This document shows, one piece after another, positions 1-7,123 of a stretch of 10,933 nt of DNA; position 1 is the first letter of the stretch; each line of letters starts with the position of its first letter. Below the pieces are notes generated by a model that did no database searches, was not told the origin of the DNA, and saw only the letters and a program-made list of their open reading frames with translations. Made by a program: the position numbers and the translations under genes. Source of the stretch: Chloroflexota bacterium (lineage in GTDB: Bacteria > Chloroflexota > Dehalococcoidia > SZUA-161 > SpSt-899); the NCBI GenBank assembly GCA_018657655.1, contig JABHWQ010000063.1, positions 1-10,933 on the forward strand, written 5' to 3'.

Positions 1-1368
1 GGCCACTCGCAATGGATGGAAGAGTTTCCCGGCCTTAAGGCCCAGTTCCTCAGCCAATGGACGAAGTATACCTTCCAGAGAAGCATGATCCCATATATCC
101 AGCGAAGGGAGCGTCTCCCGGCCTGCCACCATTGCTTTGAGAGTAGATACGGAATCCATTTTCTTGCCACTTAAAAGCGATGGGTCGTATTCCAGCTCAT
201 CGCCAAGGAAGAAGAAGTCTGCGTATGTGGCCGCTTCGTTCAAGGTATTGATTCGTTCTTGAATGAGAGGGACAATTTTGTTGACATAATCTTCTGAGAT
301 AGGTCGTTTGGCTTCCGGGGGTAACTGGCTTTCCAATATCGGGATAATCCTCTGTGACAGTTCTTCATGGCTGAGTTCACGCAAATAGGCCCCATTCATC
401 CAGTGGAGTTTTTCATGGTTGAATACGGCAGCGGTCTTGCTAATGCGATCGAGCGAAAAGTGACGGATCAAATCATGTTTGCTGAATATTTCGGTCTTAT
501 CATCCAGCGACCATCCCAATAGGGCCATAAAATTCAGCATGGCTTCTGGCAAATACCCTTGTTCCTGAAACTCGGTTACTGCCGTAGCCCCGTGGCGTTT
601 ACTTAATTTCGATTTGTCCGGGCCCAGAATCATAGGTAGATGCGCGAACAAGGGCGGCTCCCAGTTCAAAGCTTTGTAAAGAAGTACGTGGCGAGGTGTG
701 CTGGAAAGCCATTCGTCAGCTCTCATAACATGAGAAATCTCCATGAAATGGTCATCCACTATATTGGCCAGGTGATATGTGGGGGATCCATCTGATTTCA
801 ATAACACAATATCATCGAGTTCGCTGTTTTCAAAAGTTATCTCGCCGCGGACTAAATCATTGAACGTAGTTTGTCCTTCAAGTGGGATTTTGAAGCGAAC
901 CACAGACTTAATCCCTTGTGATTCGAAGTCTGCTATTTGTTCCGGACTCAGATTTCGGCAATGCCTATCATAGCTGCGAGTCGATTCCTTGCGCTCAACC
1001 ATTTCCTTGCGCATCCTATCAAGTCTTTCGGAGGAGCAGTAACATTTGTAGGCGTGGCCATCATCAATTAGTTGCTGAACGTATTTGTGGTATAGGTCAA
1101 GTCGGTCCGATTGAAAATATGGGCCGTAGTCGCCGCCAATCTCCGGGCCTTCGTCCCAGTCAAGTCCTAGCCATCTGAGGCTATTGAGAATGCTCTCCAA
1201 TGCTCCTTCGACTTTGCGGGATTGATCCGTATCTTCAATGCGCACAATGAATTTTCCGCCAGTGTGCCGGACGAATAGCCAGTTGAAAAGTGCGGTTCTA
1301 ATATTTCCAATGTGAGGATATCCCGTGGGGCTAGGGGCATAACGTAATCGAACGTCTTTATCAGTCAT
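1..1368 (-). CDS. gltX: Glutamyl-tRNA synthetase, C-terminus off the left edge
   Basis: Cytoplasmic class I aminoacyl-tRNA synthetase that charges tRNA with glutamate. The minus-strand reading gives 456 residues from ATG at 1368, open to the window edge. The HIGH-type signature appears as PSPTGYPHIGN at residues 12-22 and the KMSKS-type loop as KLSKR at 254-258. A zinc-site pattern is present: C109 and C111, then Y133 and C137. Family members run about 470-490 residues, so perhaps 30 are missing beyond the edge; the last visible stretch, HPLRVA, matches the usual C-terminal region. GGAG (complement of 1373-1376) lies 4 bases before the ATG. The gene starts 15 bases after the stop of the RDD gene, so the two are probably co-transcribed. 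Whether the enzyme also mischarges tRNA-Gln, as non-discriminating GluRS do, cannot be told from this sequence. Confidence 0.97.
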   Translation of the reverse strand, partial: MTDKDVRLRYAPSPTGYPHIGNIRTALFNWLFVRHTGGKFIVRIEDTDQSRKVEGALESILNSLRWLGLDWDEGPEIGGDYGPYFQSDRLDLYHKYVQQLIDDGHAYKCYCSSERLDRMRKEMVERKESTRSYDRHCRNLSPEQIADFESQGIKSVVRFKIPLEGQTTFNDLVRGEITFENSELDDIVLLKSDGSPTYHLANIVDDHFMEISHVMRADEWLSSTPRHVLLYKALNWEPPLFAHLPMILGPDKSKLSKRHGATAVTEFQEQGYLPEAMLNFMALLGWSLDDKTEIFSKHDLIRHFSLDRISKTAAVFNHEKLHWMNGAYLRELSHEELSQRIIPILESQLPPEAKRPISEDYVNKIVPLIQERINTLNEAATYADFFFLGDELEYDPSLLSGKKMDSVSTLKAMVAGRETLPSLDIWDHASLEGILRPLAEELGLKAGKLFHPLRVA

Positions 1369-1383
1369 GTTTCTCCATCAATA

Positions 1384-1872
1384 CTATGATTCCCGAGGTG
1401 ATTTTATCACATATGTATCAGCGAACTTATCCTGAATTCCTTGCTTGCGAGAGTCGATGGCCACCCATAAATAGGGGATAAGCAGCAGCACATTGCAGAC
1501 GATGTATCCCACATAGCGAAGCAACGCTTTTTCTGCAGTTAATGCCGTTCCTTCAATGGTGACTATCTCTATTTTCATTGCCATTTTGCCCGGTGTCTGC
1601 CTCTTCCAGACCCAGAAGCCAACGAAATAGGCTCCGGCTATGAGAATTAGCAGCAATCCTCCGGCTCCCAAAAACCAGAGGGCCAGCATATCGGGTTCGT
1701 TTGAAAATGAGTTAGTCCACCAGAACCATGGTTGGATGAATCCAAAGCTAATCACAGGAACGAAGGCTGATTGAATTATTGACACGATCAGCGCATCAAT
1801 AAGGAAAGCTACAAACCTTGGCCAGAATCCCGCATATTTATTTGATGTTGATTTGTGCTCTCGATGTTCCAT
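1384..1872 (-). CDS. RDD-family integral membrane protein
   Basis: A 162-residue membrane protein of the RDD family, whose general role is unsettled; some members are linked to ion or pH homeostasis. The defining R and D are in the first helix (R19 and D26, in PRFVAFLID). The family's second landmark, a TPGK turn (residues 93-96) after a membrane helix, is present, and the C-terminal QDK occurs at 147-149. About three hydrophobic segments are visible, near residues 18-46, 63-89 and 118-138. The protein has the usual single-domain length. It ends in TAG, with a second in-frame stop (TGA) two codons later. The ribosome site before ATG 1872 is weak (AGGAAT, about 11 bases upstream). It lies directly ahead of gltX in an apparent two-gene operon, but nothing in the sequence connects its function to tRNA charging. 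Confidence 0.85.
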   Translation of the reverse strand: MEHREHKSTSNKYAGFWPRFVAFLIDALIVSIIQSAFVPVISFGFIQPWFWWTNSFSNEPDMLALWFLGAGGLLLILIAGAYFVGFWVWKRQTPGKMAMKIEIVTIEGTALTAEKALLRYVGYIVCNVLLLIPYLWVAIDSRKQGIQDKFADTYVIKSPRES

Positions 1873-1889
1873 TTTACTAAGTGATTCCT

Positions 1890-1923
1890 ATTCTAGCACC
1901 ATCATGTTTGAGAGTCTATTTTA
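1890..1923 (-). promoter_or_regulatory. Candidate promoter elements for the RDD-gltX operon
   Basis: Two weak options are visible on the minus strand. TAGACT (complement of 1913-1918) and TAGAAT (complement of 1890-1895) are spaced by 17 bases, but they would leave only about a 10-base leader before ATG 1872. TAAAAT (complement of 1918-1923) would give a more ordinary leader but has only a poor TTGTTC element 15 bases upstream. Neither is compelling. A promoter is expected here because the opposite strand is transcribed divergently. Confidence 0.25.
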
Positions 1924-2083
1924 CGCGATGAGCGGTGTGAACAATGCATTTTGGCTCATTACTAAAGATGTTCCTGCGCGAGTTCATTACTAGTTAGGAA
2001 AGCGATAAGGAATATGAGGGGATAGCTCCCAAACAAGTTGGGGGTTAGCCATGTTTTCAGTGAGTAACTATTATTGTAGTCTA

Positions 2084-2092
2084 TGGTATACT
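2084..2092 (+). promoter_or_regulatory. Candidate extended -10 promoter for the riboswitch leader
   Basis: TGG followed directly by TATACT (2087-2092) fits the TGnTATAAT extended -10 pattern with one mismatch in the hexamer. No good -35 lies 16-18 bases upstream, which is typical of extended -10 promoters. The start site would be near 2099, placing the aptamer about 70 bases into the transcript. A second AT-rich option, TTTAAT at 2118-2123, has no convincing -35 either. Confidence 0.4.
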
Positions 2093-2141
2093 GCTGGGTT
2101 CAGTGGTATCTCGGAACTTTAATATTTGAAAATCAGTGTGT

Positions 2142-2168
2142 CCGCTACTGTGTTTGTCAACAGAGCGG
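2142..2168 (+). other. RNA hairpin just upstream of the aptamer
   Basis: CCGCT (2142-2146) pairs with AGCGG (2164-2168), and CTGT (2148-2151) pairs with ACAG (2160-2163), leaving one bulged A and an 8-base loop. That is nine base pairs ending two to three bases before the aptamer region. No T-tract follows, so it is not an intrinsic terminator. Its role is unknown; insulation of aptamer folding or 5' end protection is possible. Confidence 0.5.
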
Positions 2169-2170
2169 CT

Positions 2171-2268
2171 CCGATCACTCCGATAAGGGCAAACCAGGGG
2201 ATATCCTGGGGCGCAAAGCCATGGGTCATAAGTCCTAAGGGACGATGACTGCCAGGCTACCGAAGAGT
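2171..2268 (+). promoter_or_regulatory. Cyclic-di-GMP class I riboswitch aptamer (GEMM-I)
   Basis: All the conserved blocks of the GEMM-I RNA occur in order: AGGGCAAACC (2186-2195), GCGCAAAGCC (2211-2220) and GGCTACCGA (2255-2263). P2 is CCAGGG (2194-2199) with TCCTGG (2204-2209), closing a GATA loop. P3 is long: CC/GG (2219-2220 with 2255-2256), TGG/CCA (2222-2224 with 2252-2254), GTCAT/ATGAC (2225-2229 with 2245-2249) and GTCC/GGAC (2232-2235 with 2240-2243) around a TAAG loop. A short P1 is ACTC (2177-2180) with GAGT (2265-2268). Aligned by eye to the Vibrio Vc2 RNA, the ligand-contacting positions G20, A47 and C92 are G2188, A2215 and C2260. G at the G20 position predicts c-di-GMP rather than the cGAMP preference of A20 variants. 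It lies ahead of a terminator and then the hybrid kinase gene, so control is most likely transcriptional. Confidence 0.93.
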
Positions 2269-2308
2269 CTCATTTCGGATCGATGTCACATTCTATGAGA
2301 CTATAATT

Positions 2309-2336
2309 GGGGGTACCTTATCGGTGCCCCCTTTTT
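2309..2336 (+). terminator. Intrinsic terminator, expression platform of the riboswitch
   Basis: GGGGGTACC (2309-2317) pairs with GGTGCCCCC (2323-2331) over nine pairs, one of them T-G, around a TTATC loop. TTTTTA follows at 2332-2337. No plus-strand gene precedes it in the window, so it most likely terminates the leader RNA that carries the aptamer, 41 bases after P1, rather than an upstream gene. The aptamer's 3' strand (2255-2262) can pair with the terminator's 3' arm (2322-2329) at seven of eight positions, which offers an antiterminator. Confidence 0.9.
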
Positions 2337-2472
2337 ATGGATCAACGTAAATGATGTGTGTTGTGGGAAAGAACTGGTAAGGGTGAAAAACTATCCCTGC
2401 AAAGGTGGGGCTAAAGGGGATACTTGGGGTTGATAGACTTGTGGAGAGGGATGGTTCAGATTTAAAGCTAAT

Positions 2473-2477
2473 GGAGG
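2473..2477 (+). promoter_or_regulatory. Ribosome binding site fixing the GTG start of the kinase
   Basis: GGAGG lies 9 bases before GTG 2487. The nearer ATG at 2481 is followed at once by TAG, and the in-frame ATG at 2517 has only a poorer purine stretch upstream. This supports GTG 2487 as the start. Confidence 0.75.
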
Positions 2478-2486
2478 CGTATGTAG

Positions 2487-5400
2487 GTGAGTGATGAGCA
2501 TCGGGTTGAGAAAGGCATGGAATCAAACAAAACCAAATTTATAGAGAAAATAGAGAGAGAACTTGAATGTGCTGGAGAGCGTGAGATCTTCAGCATGGTT
2601 CGTAATAAAGACCCGAAAAGATTGCATGCAGAGCTTGATTGTGGCCCCGTGCTGGAAAAGAGGGTGCTTATTGTTGAAAACGATGAAGGCTTATCGCGTT
2701 TAATCAGCAAAAACCTCAACAGGGCAGGGGTAAAGGTTGTTACAGTTACGAAGGGTGATCAGGCTATTGAACAAGTCTGTGAAAGCCCCAATTTTTTGAT
2801 GTTGCTGGATTATCGTTTGCCCGACATGACGGGAAGACAGTTAGTTGAGAGACTTGAAGAGCTAAATCGACCGGTCCCTTTTATCATGATGACCGGGCAG
2901 GGAGATGAAAAGACCGCTGTTGAGATGATGAGGCTTGGCGCTCAGGATTATCTGGTTAAAAATACGGAGTTTCTCGACCTCTTGCCTGAAGTAGTTGGCC
3001 GAGTGATGGGGCAATTGGTTACCGAAGAAAAACTGAAACAAGTCGAAGCCAAGCTGAGGGAAAGCGAAGGTGAGTACCGGCGCATTTTCGAAAATATCAT
3101 AGATATCTACTATAGTACGGACCTTGAAGGAAATCTGACTTTGATGAGCCCCTCCGGTGTCGAGTTATTGGGATATCATAGCTTCGAAGAAATGGTTAGT
3201 GGAAATGATGGTTCCACTATTTACTATTCTCTGGAGGAAAGCGAAGTTCTATTGAAAGACCTTGTCAAAAGAGGGAAAACTCAGGATTTCGTGGTTACCT
3301 TGAAAAAGAAAGATGGGACACCACTATTTGGCGAGGCTAATGTCCGCTTTATTATTGACGATGCCGGCACCCCGATAGGAGTGGAAGGGATTTTCCGGGA
3401 TATAACCAAGCGGAAGGAGATCGAGGGAAAAATTAAAGAGCAGAACAACTCGATCCAGACCAGTGCTCGTGAAATACAGTACGTTAACGAAGAACTGCGT
3501 CAAACTCAGGCTCAGTTGATTAGTACCAATAATGAGTTGAAGGAAGGGAAAACCAAACTACAGACGATACTGGATACGATTTACACCGGTGTTGTGCTCA
3601 TCGATGCTGAGACACATAAAATCGTTGATGTTAATGCGGTTGCATCCAGATTGCTTGGCGTCCCCAAAGAAGGCATGATTGGTCAGGATTGCTACAAGTT
3701 TGTTTGTCAGGAAGAGGTAGGGCGGTGCCCTATTACCGATCTTGGATTGAGTATAGAGAATACTGAAAGCGTCCTCGTTAATGCCAAGGGCAACAGTATA
3801 CCCATTGTTAAGACGGTAAATTCGCTGGAGATGTCCGGGCGTGAGTATTTGATTGATAGCTTTATTGATATTACAAAACGAAAACGGGCTGAAGAAGCTC
3901 TGAAAGAGAGTGAGGAGCGTTTTCGAAAAATCGGTGAGCTTTCTCCGTTTCCCATATGGGTCTGCACATCAAATGGGCGGACGGAATATATCAATCCACA
4001 ATTCACAAGAACCTTTGGGTATACCATTAGGGACATGCCCACAGCGCAGGCATGGTTAGAACTGGTTTATTCCGATCCGGAAAAACGTAAAAATGCCCAG
4101 TCATTTTGGGGGAAAGATATCGCCACGTTTAAAAGCAGTGACGCTGTCAAGAAGTCTTTCGAAATCGCAAACAAGGATGGGAGTATCAGGAATGTTACCG
4201 TCAGAGCTTTGCGAATGGACGATAAGAGAACGTATATGGTATTTCACGATATAACTGAGGCCAGAAAATCAAAAGAAGAGGCCAAAAGACTTAATGCTGA
4301 GATGATGGAAACCAATGCAGTGCTGGAAGAGGAAATCAGCGAAAGAAAGCGGGCTGAAAGCGCACTCAGGGAGAGCGAGGAGCGATTCAGGGAGCTATCA
4401 GACCTTTTACCGCAAACAGTTTTTGAAGTCGATTTGGAAGGCAGAGTGATTTATGCCAACCGTTTTGGACTTGAATACTTTGGTTATACCGAAAAAGATA
4501 TCTCAAATAGGGTTAATGCGCTTCAGTTGTTCGTGCCGGAAGATCAGGAACGAATTATTCTGAATATGAGCAGAAGACTCAAAGGTGAATCATTCAAAGA
4601 CCATGAGTACACCATGATGAAAAAGGAGGGTAGCACAGCTCCAGTACTTATATACACCAATCCTATCTCCAGTGGTGACGAAGTTATAGGATTGCGAGGA
4701 ATTGCGTTGGACATCACTGAACGTAAAAAGGCGGAAGAACGTCTTCGGCTAGCGCAGGAGAGGTACAGAACAGTTTTTGAGAATTCGGCTGTAGGTATAA
4801 CTGTTACTGATGGGAATGAGAATATCGTTTCTTGGAACAAGTTTGCCGAAATACTTCTTGGAACTGACAATGAAGAACTATATATGAGACCGGTCAAATC
4901 TCTGTATCCCGCCAAAGAGTGGAGAAGGATAAGATCGCGGAATATTCGCCAAAAGGGCATGCAGCATCAGATGGAGACCAGGATCGCTAGGAAGGATGGC
5001 GAAATTATTGATGTTGCATTGTCGTTGAGTGTGCTGAAGGGCACCGATGGAGCAGTAACAGGTTCGATAGGGGTAATCGCGGATATCCCAGAACGAAAGC
5101 TTGTAGAGGCGGAGTTACAGCGAGCCAAGGAGGCAGCAGAGACTGCCACACTGGCCAAGAGTGAATTTTTGGCTAGCATGAGTCATGAAATTCGGACGCC
5201 TATGAATGCCATCTTGGGAATGGCTGATTTGTTGAGTGAAACTGATCTAACCTCAGAGCAAGTCCAGTATGTACATACTTTCCAGTCGGCTGGAGAAAAT
5301 CTTCTGAGCATAATAAATGACATCCTAGATATATCGAAAGTAGAAGCCGGGCATCTTGAGCTTGAGGTAATTGATTTCGATCTTGTTAAACTGCTTGATG

Positions 5401-6716
5401 ATCTATGTGAAGTTATGGCAATTCGTGCCCATGAGAAGGGCATTGAATTGGGGAATTACATTGCTCCGGATGTTCCCACCAGACTTGTTGGCGATCCGAC
5501 TCGATTGCGCCAGATTATCACTAACTTGATGGGGAATGCCATCAAGTTTACCGAAATGGGAAAGGTTTTTGTAGAGATTAATAAGTCCAGTTTTGAATCC
5601 GGGAGTCACGGACCATGCGAACTTGATCTGCTTTGTTCTGTAAGTGATACCGGTATTGGAATACCTGAGGATAAGGTCGAGGACATATTTGAAGTCTTTA
5701 CACAGGTAGATGCATCAACCACTCGCCGGCATGGTGGTACTGGATTGGGACTCACTATTTCAAAACAGCTTTCCGAATTGATGGGTGGGCGTATCTGGGC
5801 AGAGAGTGGAGAAGGAAAAGGTAGCACATTCCGGTTCACGGCGAAATTAGGGGTGCAGCCGGAACAGGAATCTGATCAGTCAGATGTGGTTTGTGTAGAT
5901 GTCAAGGGATTGAAAACTCTGGTGATAGATGATACCGATATAAATCGCATGATACTGAGAAAAATGCTTTGTGAGTTAGAGGCGGATGTAACAGAGGCGG
6001 AAGATGGTTATCGAGGACTTGCTGCGCTAAAACATGCTAAAGAGAATGGCGATAGTTTTGGTCTGGTTTTACTTGATTGTCGTATGCCAGGTATGGATGG
6101 ATTCGAAATGATGGAAAAAGTCAATAGCGAGATTGGAATTGAGGGTACGACGATCATGATGCTTACTTCGGATAGCCGGAGTGGCGATATTGGGCGCAGC
6201 CGGGAACTGGGGATTGCATCTTATCTGGTCAAACCGGTTAAGCGCCACGATTTGTTAGAAACGATTTCAACTGCTATGGGGCAGAAGATCAGTACTGAAA
6301 AGAGAAAACCGGCGGATATATCTGATTCTACCGATTTGCCTGCCCTTACAATCCTTCTAGTCGAGGACAACGCGGATAATCGGCTTCTTGTACAGGCATT
6401 TCTGAAGAAGACTCCGTACCAATTGGATATCGCGGAAAATGGTGAGATTGCTGTTGAGAAGTTCAAATCGTCCGAATATGACCTTGTGCTTATGGATGTA
6501 CAGATGCCGGTGATGGATGGGTATACCGCTACAGGTCAGATCAGGGCATGGGAAAAAGAACATGGCCTCAGAGCAATGCCGGTCATTGCACTGACTGCTC
6601 ATGCAACTTCTGAGGATGAGCAGAAAAGTCTTAGGGCGGGATGTACCGGGCATTTAACCAAACCGATAAAGAAAGCCAAATTACTGGAGTCAATTCTAGA
6701 GTATAGCCGGATATAG
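2487..6716 (+). CDS. Hybrid sensor histidine kinase, REC-PAS(x5)-HisKA-HATPase-REC-REC
   Basis: A 1409-residue cytoplasmic hybrid kinase with no membrane segment seen. The domains are: receiver 1, about 58-175 (D108, T136, K158); five PAS modules near 193-308, 355-463, 476-590, 630-745 and 757-870, several ending in the DIT.RK type of PAC tail; HisKA with H900 in SHEIRTPMNAILG; HATPase with N-box N1013/N1017, DTGIGIP 1054-1060 and GGTGLGL 1083-1089; receiver 2, about 1142-1262 (D1148, D1149, D1197, T1227, K1249); and receiver 3, about 1286-1405 (E1293, D1294, D1337, T1370, K1392). Charged, probably coiled linkers join PAS1 to PAS2 (308-355) and PAS3 to PAS4 (590-632). Receiver 1 is atypical: its acidic pair reads E64-N65 and its lysine is followed by N rather than P. 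PAS2 carries C402, C407 and C414. All residues for autophosphorylation and relay are present. The signal sensed is unknown. The gene follows a c-di-GMP riboswitch and precedes an HPt gene. Confidence 0.95.
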   Translation: MSDEHRVEKGMESNKTKFIEKIERELECAGEREIFSMVRNKDPKRLHAELDCGPVLEKRVLIVENDEGLSRLISKNLNRAGVKVVTVTKGDQAIEQVCESPNFLMLLDYRLPDMTGRQLVERLEELNRPVPFIMMTGQGDEKTAVEMMRLGAQDYLVKNTEFLDLLPEVVGRVMGQLVTEEKLKQVEAKLRESEGEYRRIFENIIDIYYSTDLEGNLTLMSPSGVELLGYHSFEEMVSGNDGSTIYYSLEESEVLLKDLVKRGKTQDFVVTLKKKDGTPLFGEANVRFIIDDAGTPIGVEGIFRDITKRKEIEGKIKEQNNSIQTSAREIQYVNEELRQTQAQLISTNNELKEGKTKLQTILDTIYTGVVLIDAETHKIVDVNAVASRLLGVPKEGMIGQDCYKFVCQEEVGRCPITDLGLSIENTESVLVNAKGNSIPIVKTVNSLEMSGREYLIDSFIDITKRKRAEEALKESEERFRKIGELSPFPIWVCTSNGRTEYINPQFTRTFGYTIRDMPTAQAWLELVYSDPEKRKNAQSFWGKDIATFKSSDAVKKSFEIANKDGSIRNVTVRALRMDDKRTYMVFHDITEARKSKEEAKRLNAEMMETNAVLEEEISERKRAESALRESEERFRELSDLLPQTVFEVDLEGRVIYANRFGLEYFGYTEKDISNRVNALQLFVPEDQERIILNMSRRLKGESFKDHEYTMMKKEGSTAPVLIYTNPISSGDEVIGLRGIALDITERKKAEERLRLAQERYRTVFENSAVGITVTDGNENIVSWNKFAEILLGTDNEELYMRPVKSLYPAKEWRRIRSRNIRQKGMQHQMETRIARKDGEIIDVALSLSVLKGTDGAVTGSIGVIADIPERKLVEAELQRAKEAAETATLAKSEFLASMSHEIRTPMNAILGMADLLSETDLTSEQVQYVHTFQSAGENLLSIINDILDISKVEAGHLELEVIDFDLVKLLDDLCEVMAIRAHEKGIELGNYIAPDVPTRLVGDPTRLRQIITNLMGNAIKFTEMGKVFVEINKSSFESGSHGPCELDLLCSVSDTGIGIPEDKVEDIFEVFTQVDASTTRRHGGTGLGLTISKQLSELMGGRIWAESGEGKGSTFRFTAKLGVQPEQESDQSDVVCVDVKGLKTLVIDDTDINRMILRKMLCELEADVTEAEDGYRGLAALKHAKENGDSFGLVLLDCRMPGMDGFEMMEKVNSEIGIEGTTIMMLTSDSRSGDIGRSRELGIASYLVKPVKRHDLLETISTAMGQKISTEKRKPADISDSTDLPALTILLVEDNADNRLLVQAFLKKTPYQLDIAENGEIAVEKFKSSEYDLVLMDVQMPVMDGYTATGQIRAWEKEHGLRAMPVIALTAHATSEDEQKSLRAGCTGHLTKPIKKAKLLESILEYSRI

Positions 6717-6793
6717 GATGAGAAAAATCTATTTTACGAAGAGTCTATTCGAAATCAAAATCTTGCGAAGAACTTAATACTGAAAGGAGAGAA

Positions 6794-7123
6794 ATGACGG
6801 ATCATAACAATGAAGAACAGATGGGGAAAATAATTGTTCGAGTAGATGAGGACCTCGATGACCTTATTCCGGGCTTTCTTGATAACAGGCACAAAGACGT
6901 AGAGACGATGAAAGATGCTATAGCTAGTGGCGATTATGAGACTATTTGTGTGTTGGGTCACTCCATGAAAGGGTCAGGCGGCAGCTACGGATTTGATGCC
7001 ATTACCGATATTGGAACGTTACTTGAAACGGCTGCAAAGGATGAAGATTCATTGGAACTCCAGAGATGGGTAAATGAATTATCCGTCTATCTCGGTCGTG
7101 TTGAGGTGGTGTATGAACAATGA
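6794..7123 (+). CDS. Stand-alone HPt phosphotransfer protein
   Basis: A 109-residue soluble histidine phosphotransfer protein, the size of a lone HPt domain. The phospho-accepting motif is HSMKGSGG, with H56 and the conserved K59-G60, in a mostly helical sequence. It contains no catalytic domain, so it should pass phosphate between receivers. The most natural donor is receiver 2 or 3 of the kinase encoded 77 bases upstream. The most natural acceptor is the N-terminal receiver of the ATPase that begins within its own last codons. AAGGAGA at 6784-6790 is a strong ribosome site 4-5 bases before ATG 6794. The stop TGA (7121-7123) lies inside the next gene, an 11-base overlap that suggests translational coupling. 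No terminator was seen between the kinase and this gene. Pairing with these partners is inferred from position. Confidence 0.93.
   Translation: MTDHNNEEQMGKIIVRVDEDLDDLIPGFLDNRHKDVETMKDAIASGDYETICVLGHSMKGSGGSYGFDAITDIGTLLETAAKDEDSLELQRWVNELSVYLGRVEVVYEQ

Larger units (their letters stand above)
1873..2486. other. Divergent intergenic region (614 bases)
   Basis: No protein gene is supported here. The left part (about 1925-2060) shows nothing I recognise. From 2084 rightward the plus strand holds, in order, a candidate extended -10 promoter, a 27-base hairpin, a GEMM-I aptamer and an intrinsic terminator. The final 150 bases (2337-2486) form the leader between the terminator and the kinase start. 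They contain only a five-codon ATG-to-TGA reading frame (2337-2354) and the kinase ribosome site. Confidence 0.8.

Noticed and set aside
779..1178. Plus-strand reading frames within the gltX region.
   Set aside because: They are antisense to conserved gltX sequence and have no ribosome site or recognisable domain.
2376..2420. A stretch in the kinase leader resembling part of a second GEMM aptamer (GCAAAGG, then GGGGCTAAAG).
   Set aside because: The matching 5' block (AGGGCAAACC) and 3' block (GGCTACCG) are absent and no P2/P3 stems form. It is probably chance or a decayed copy.
6717..6797. The kinase frame stays open for 26 codons after its TAG, which could hint at UAG readthrough here too.
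   Set aside because: Receiver 3 is already complete at the TAG, the extension has no recognisable motif, and 26 open codons is expected fairly often by chance.
7074..7112. Upstream ATG at 7074 as the start of the receiver-fused ATPase.
   Set aside because: It adds 13 residues unlike any receiver N-terminus, lies deep inside the HPt gene and lacks a good ribosome site; ATG 7113 has GAGG at proper spacing.
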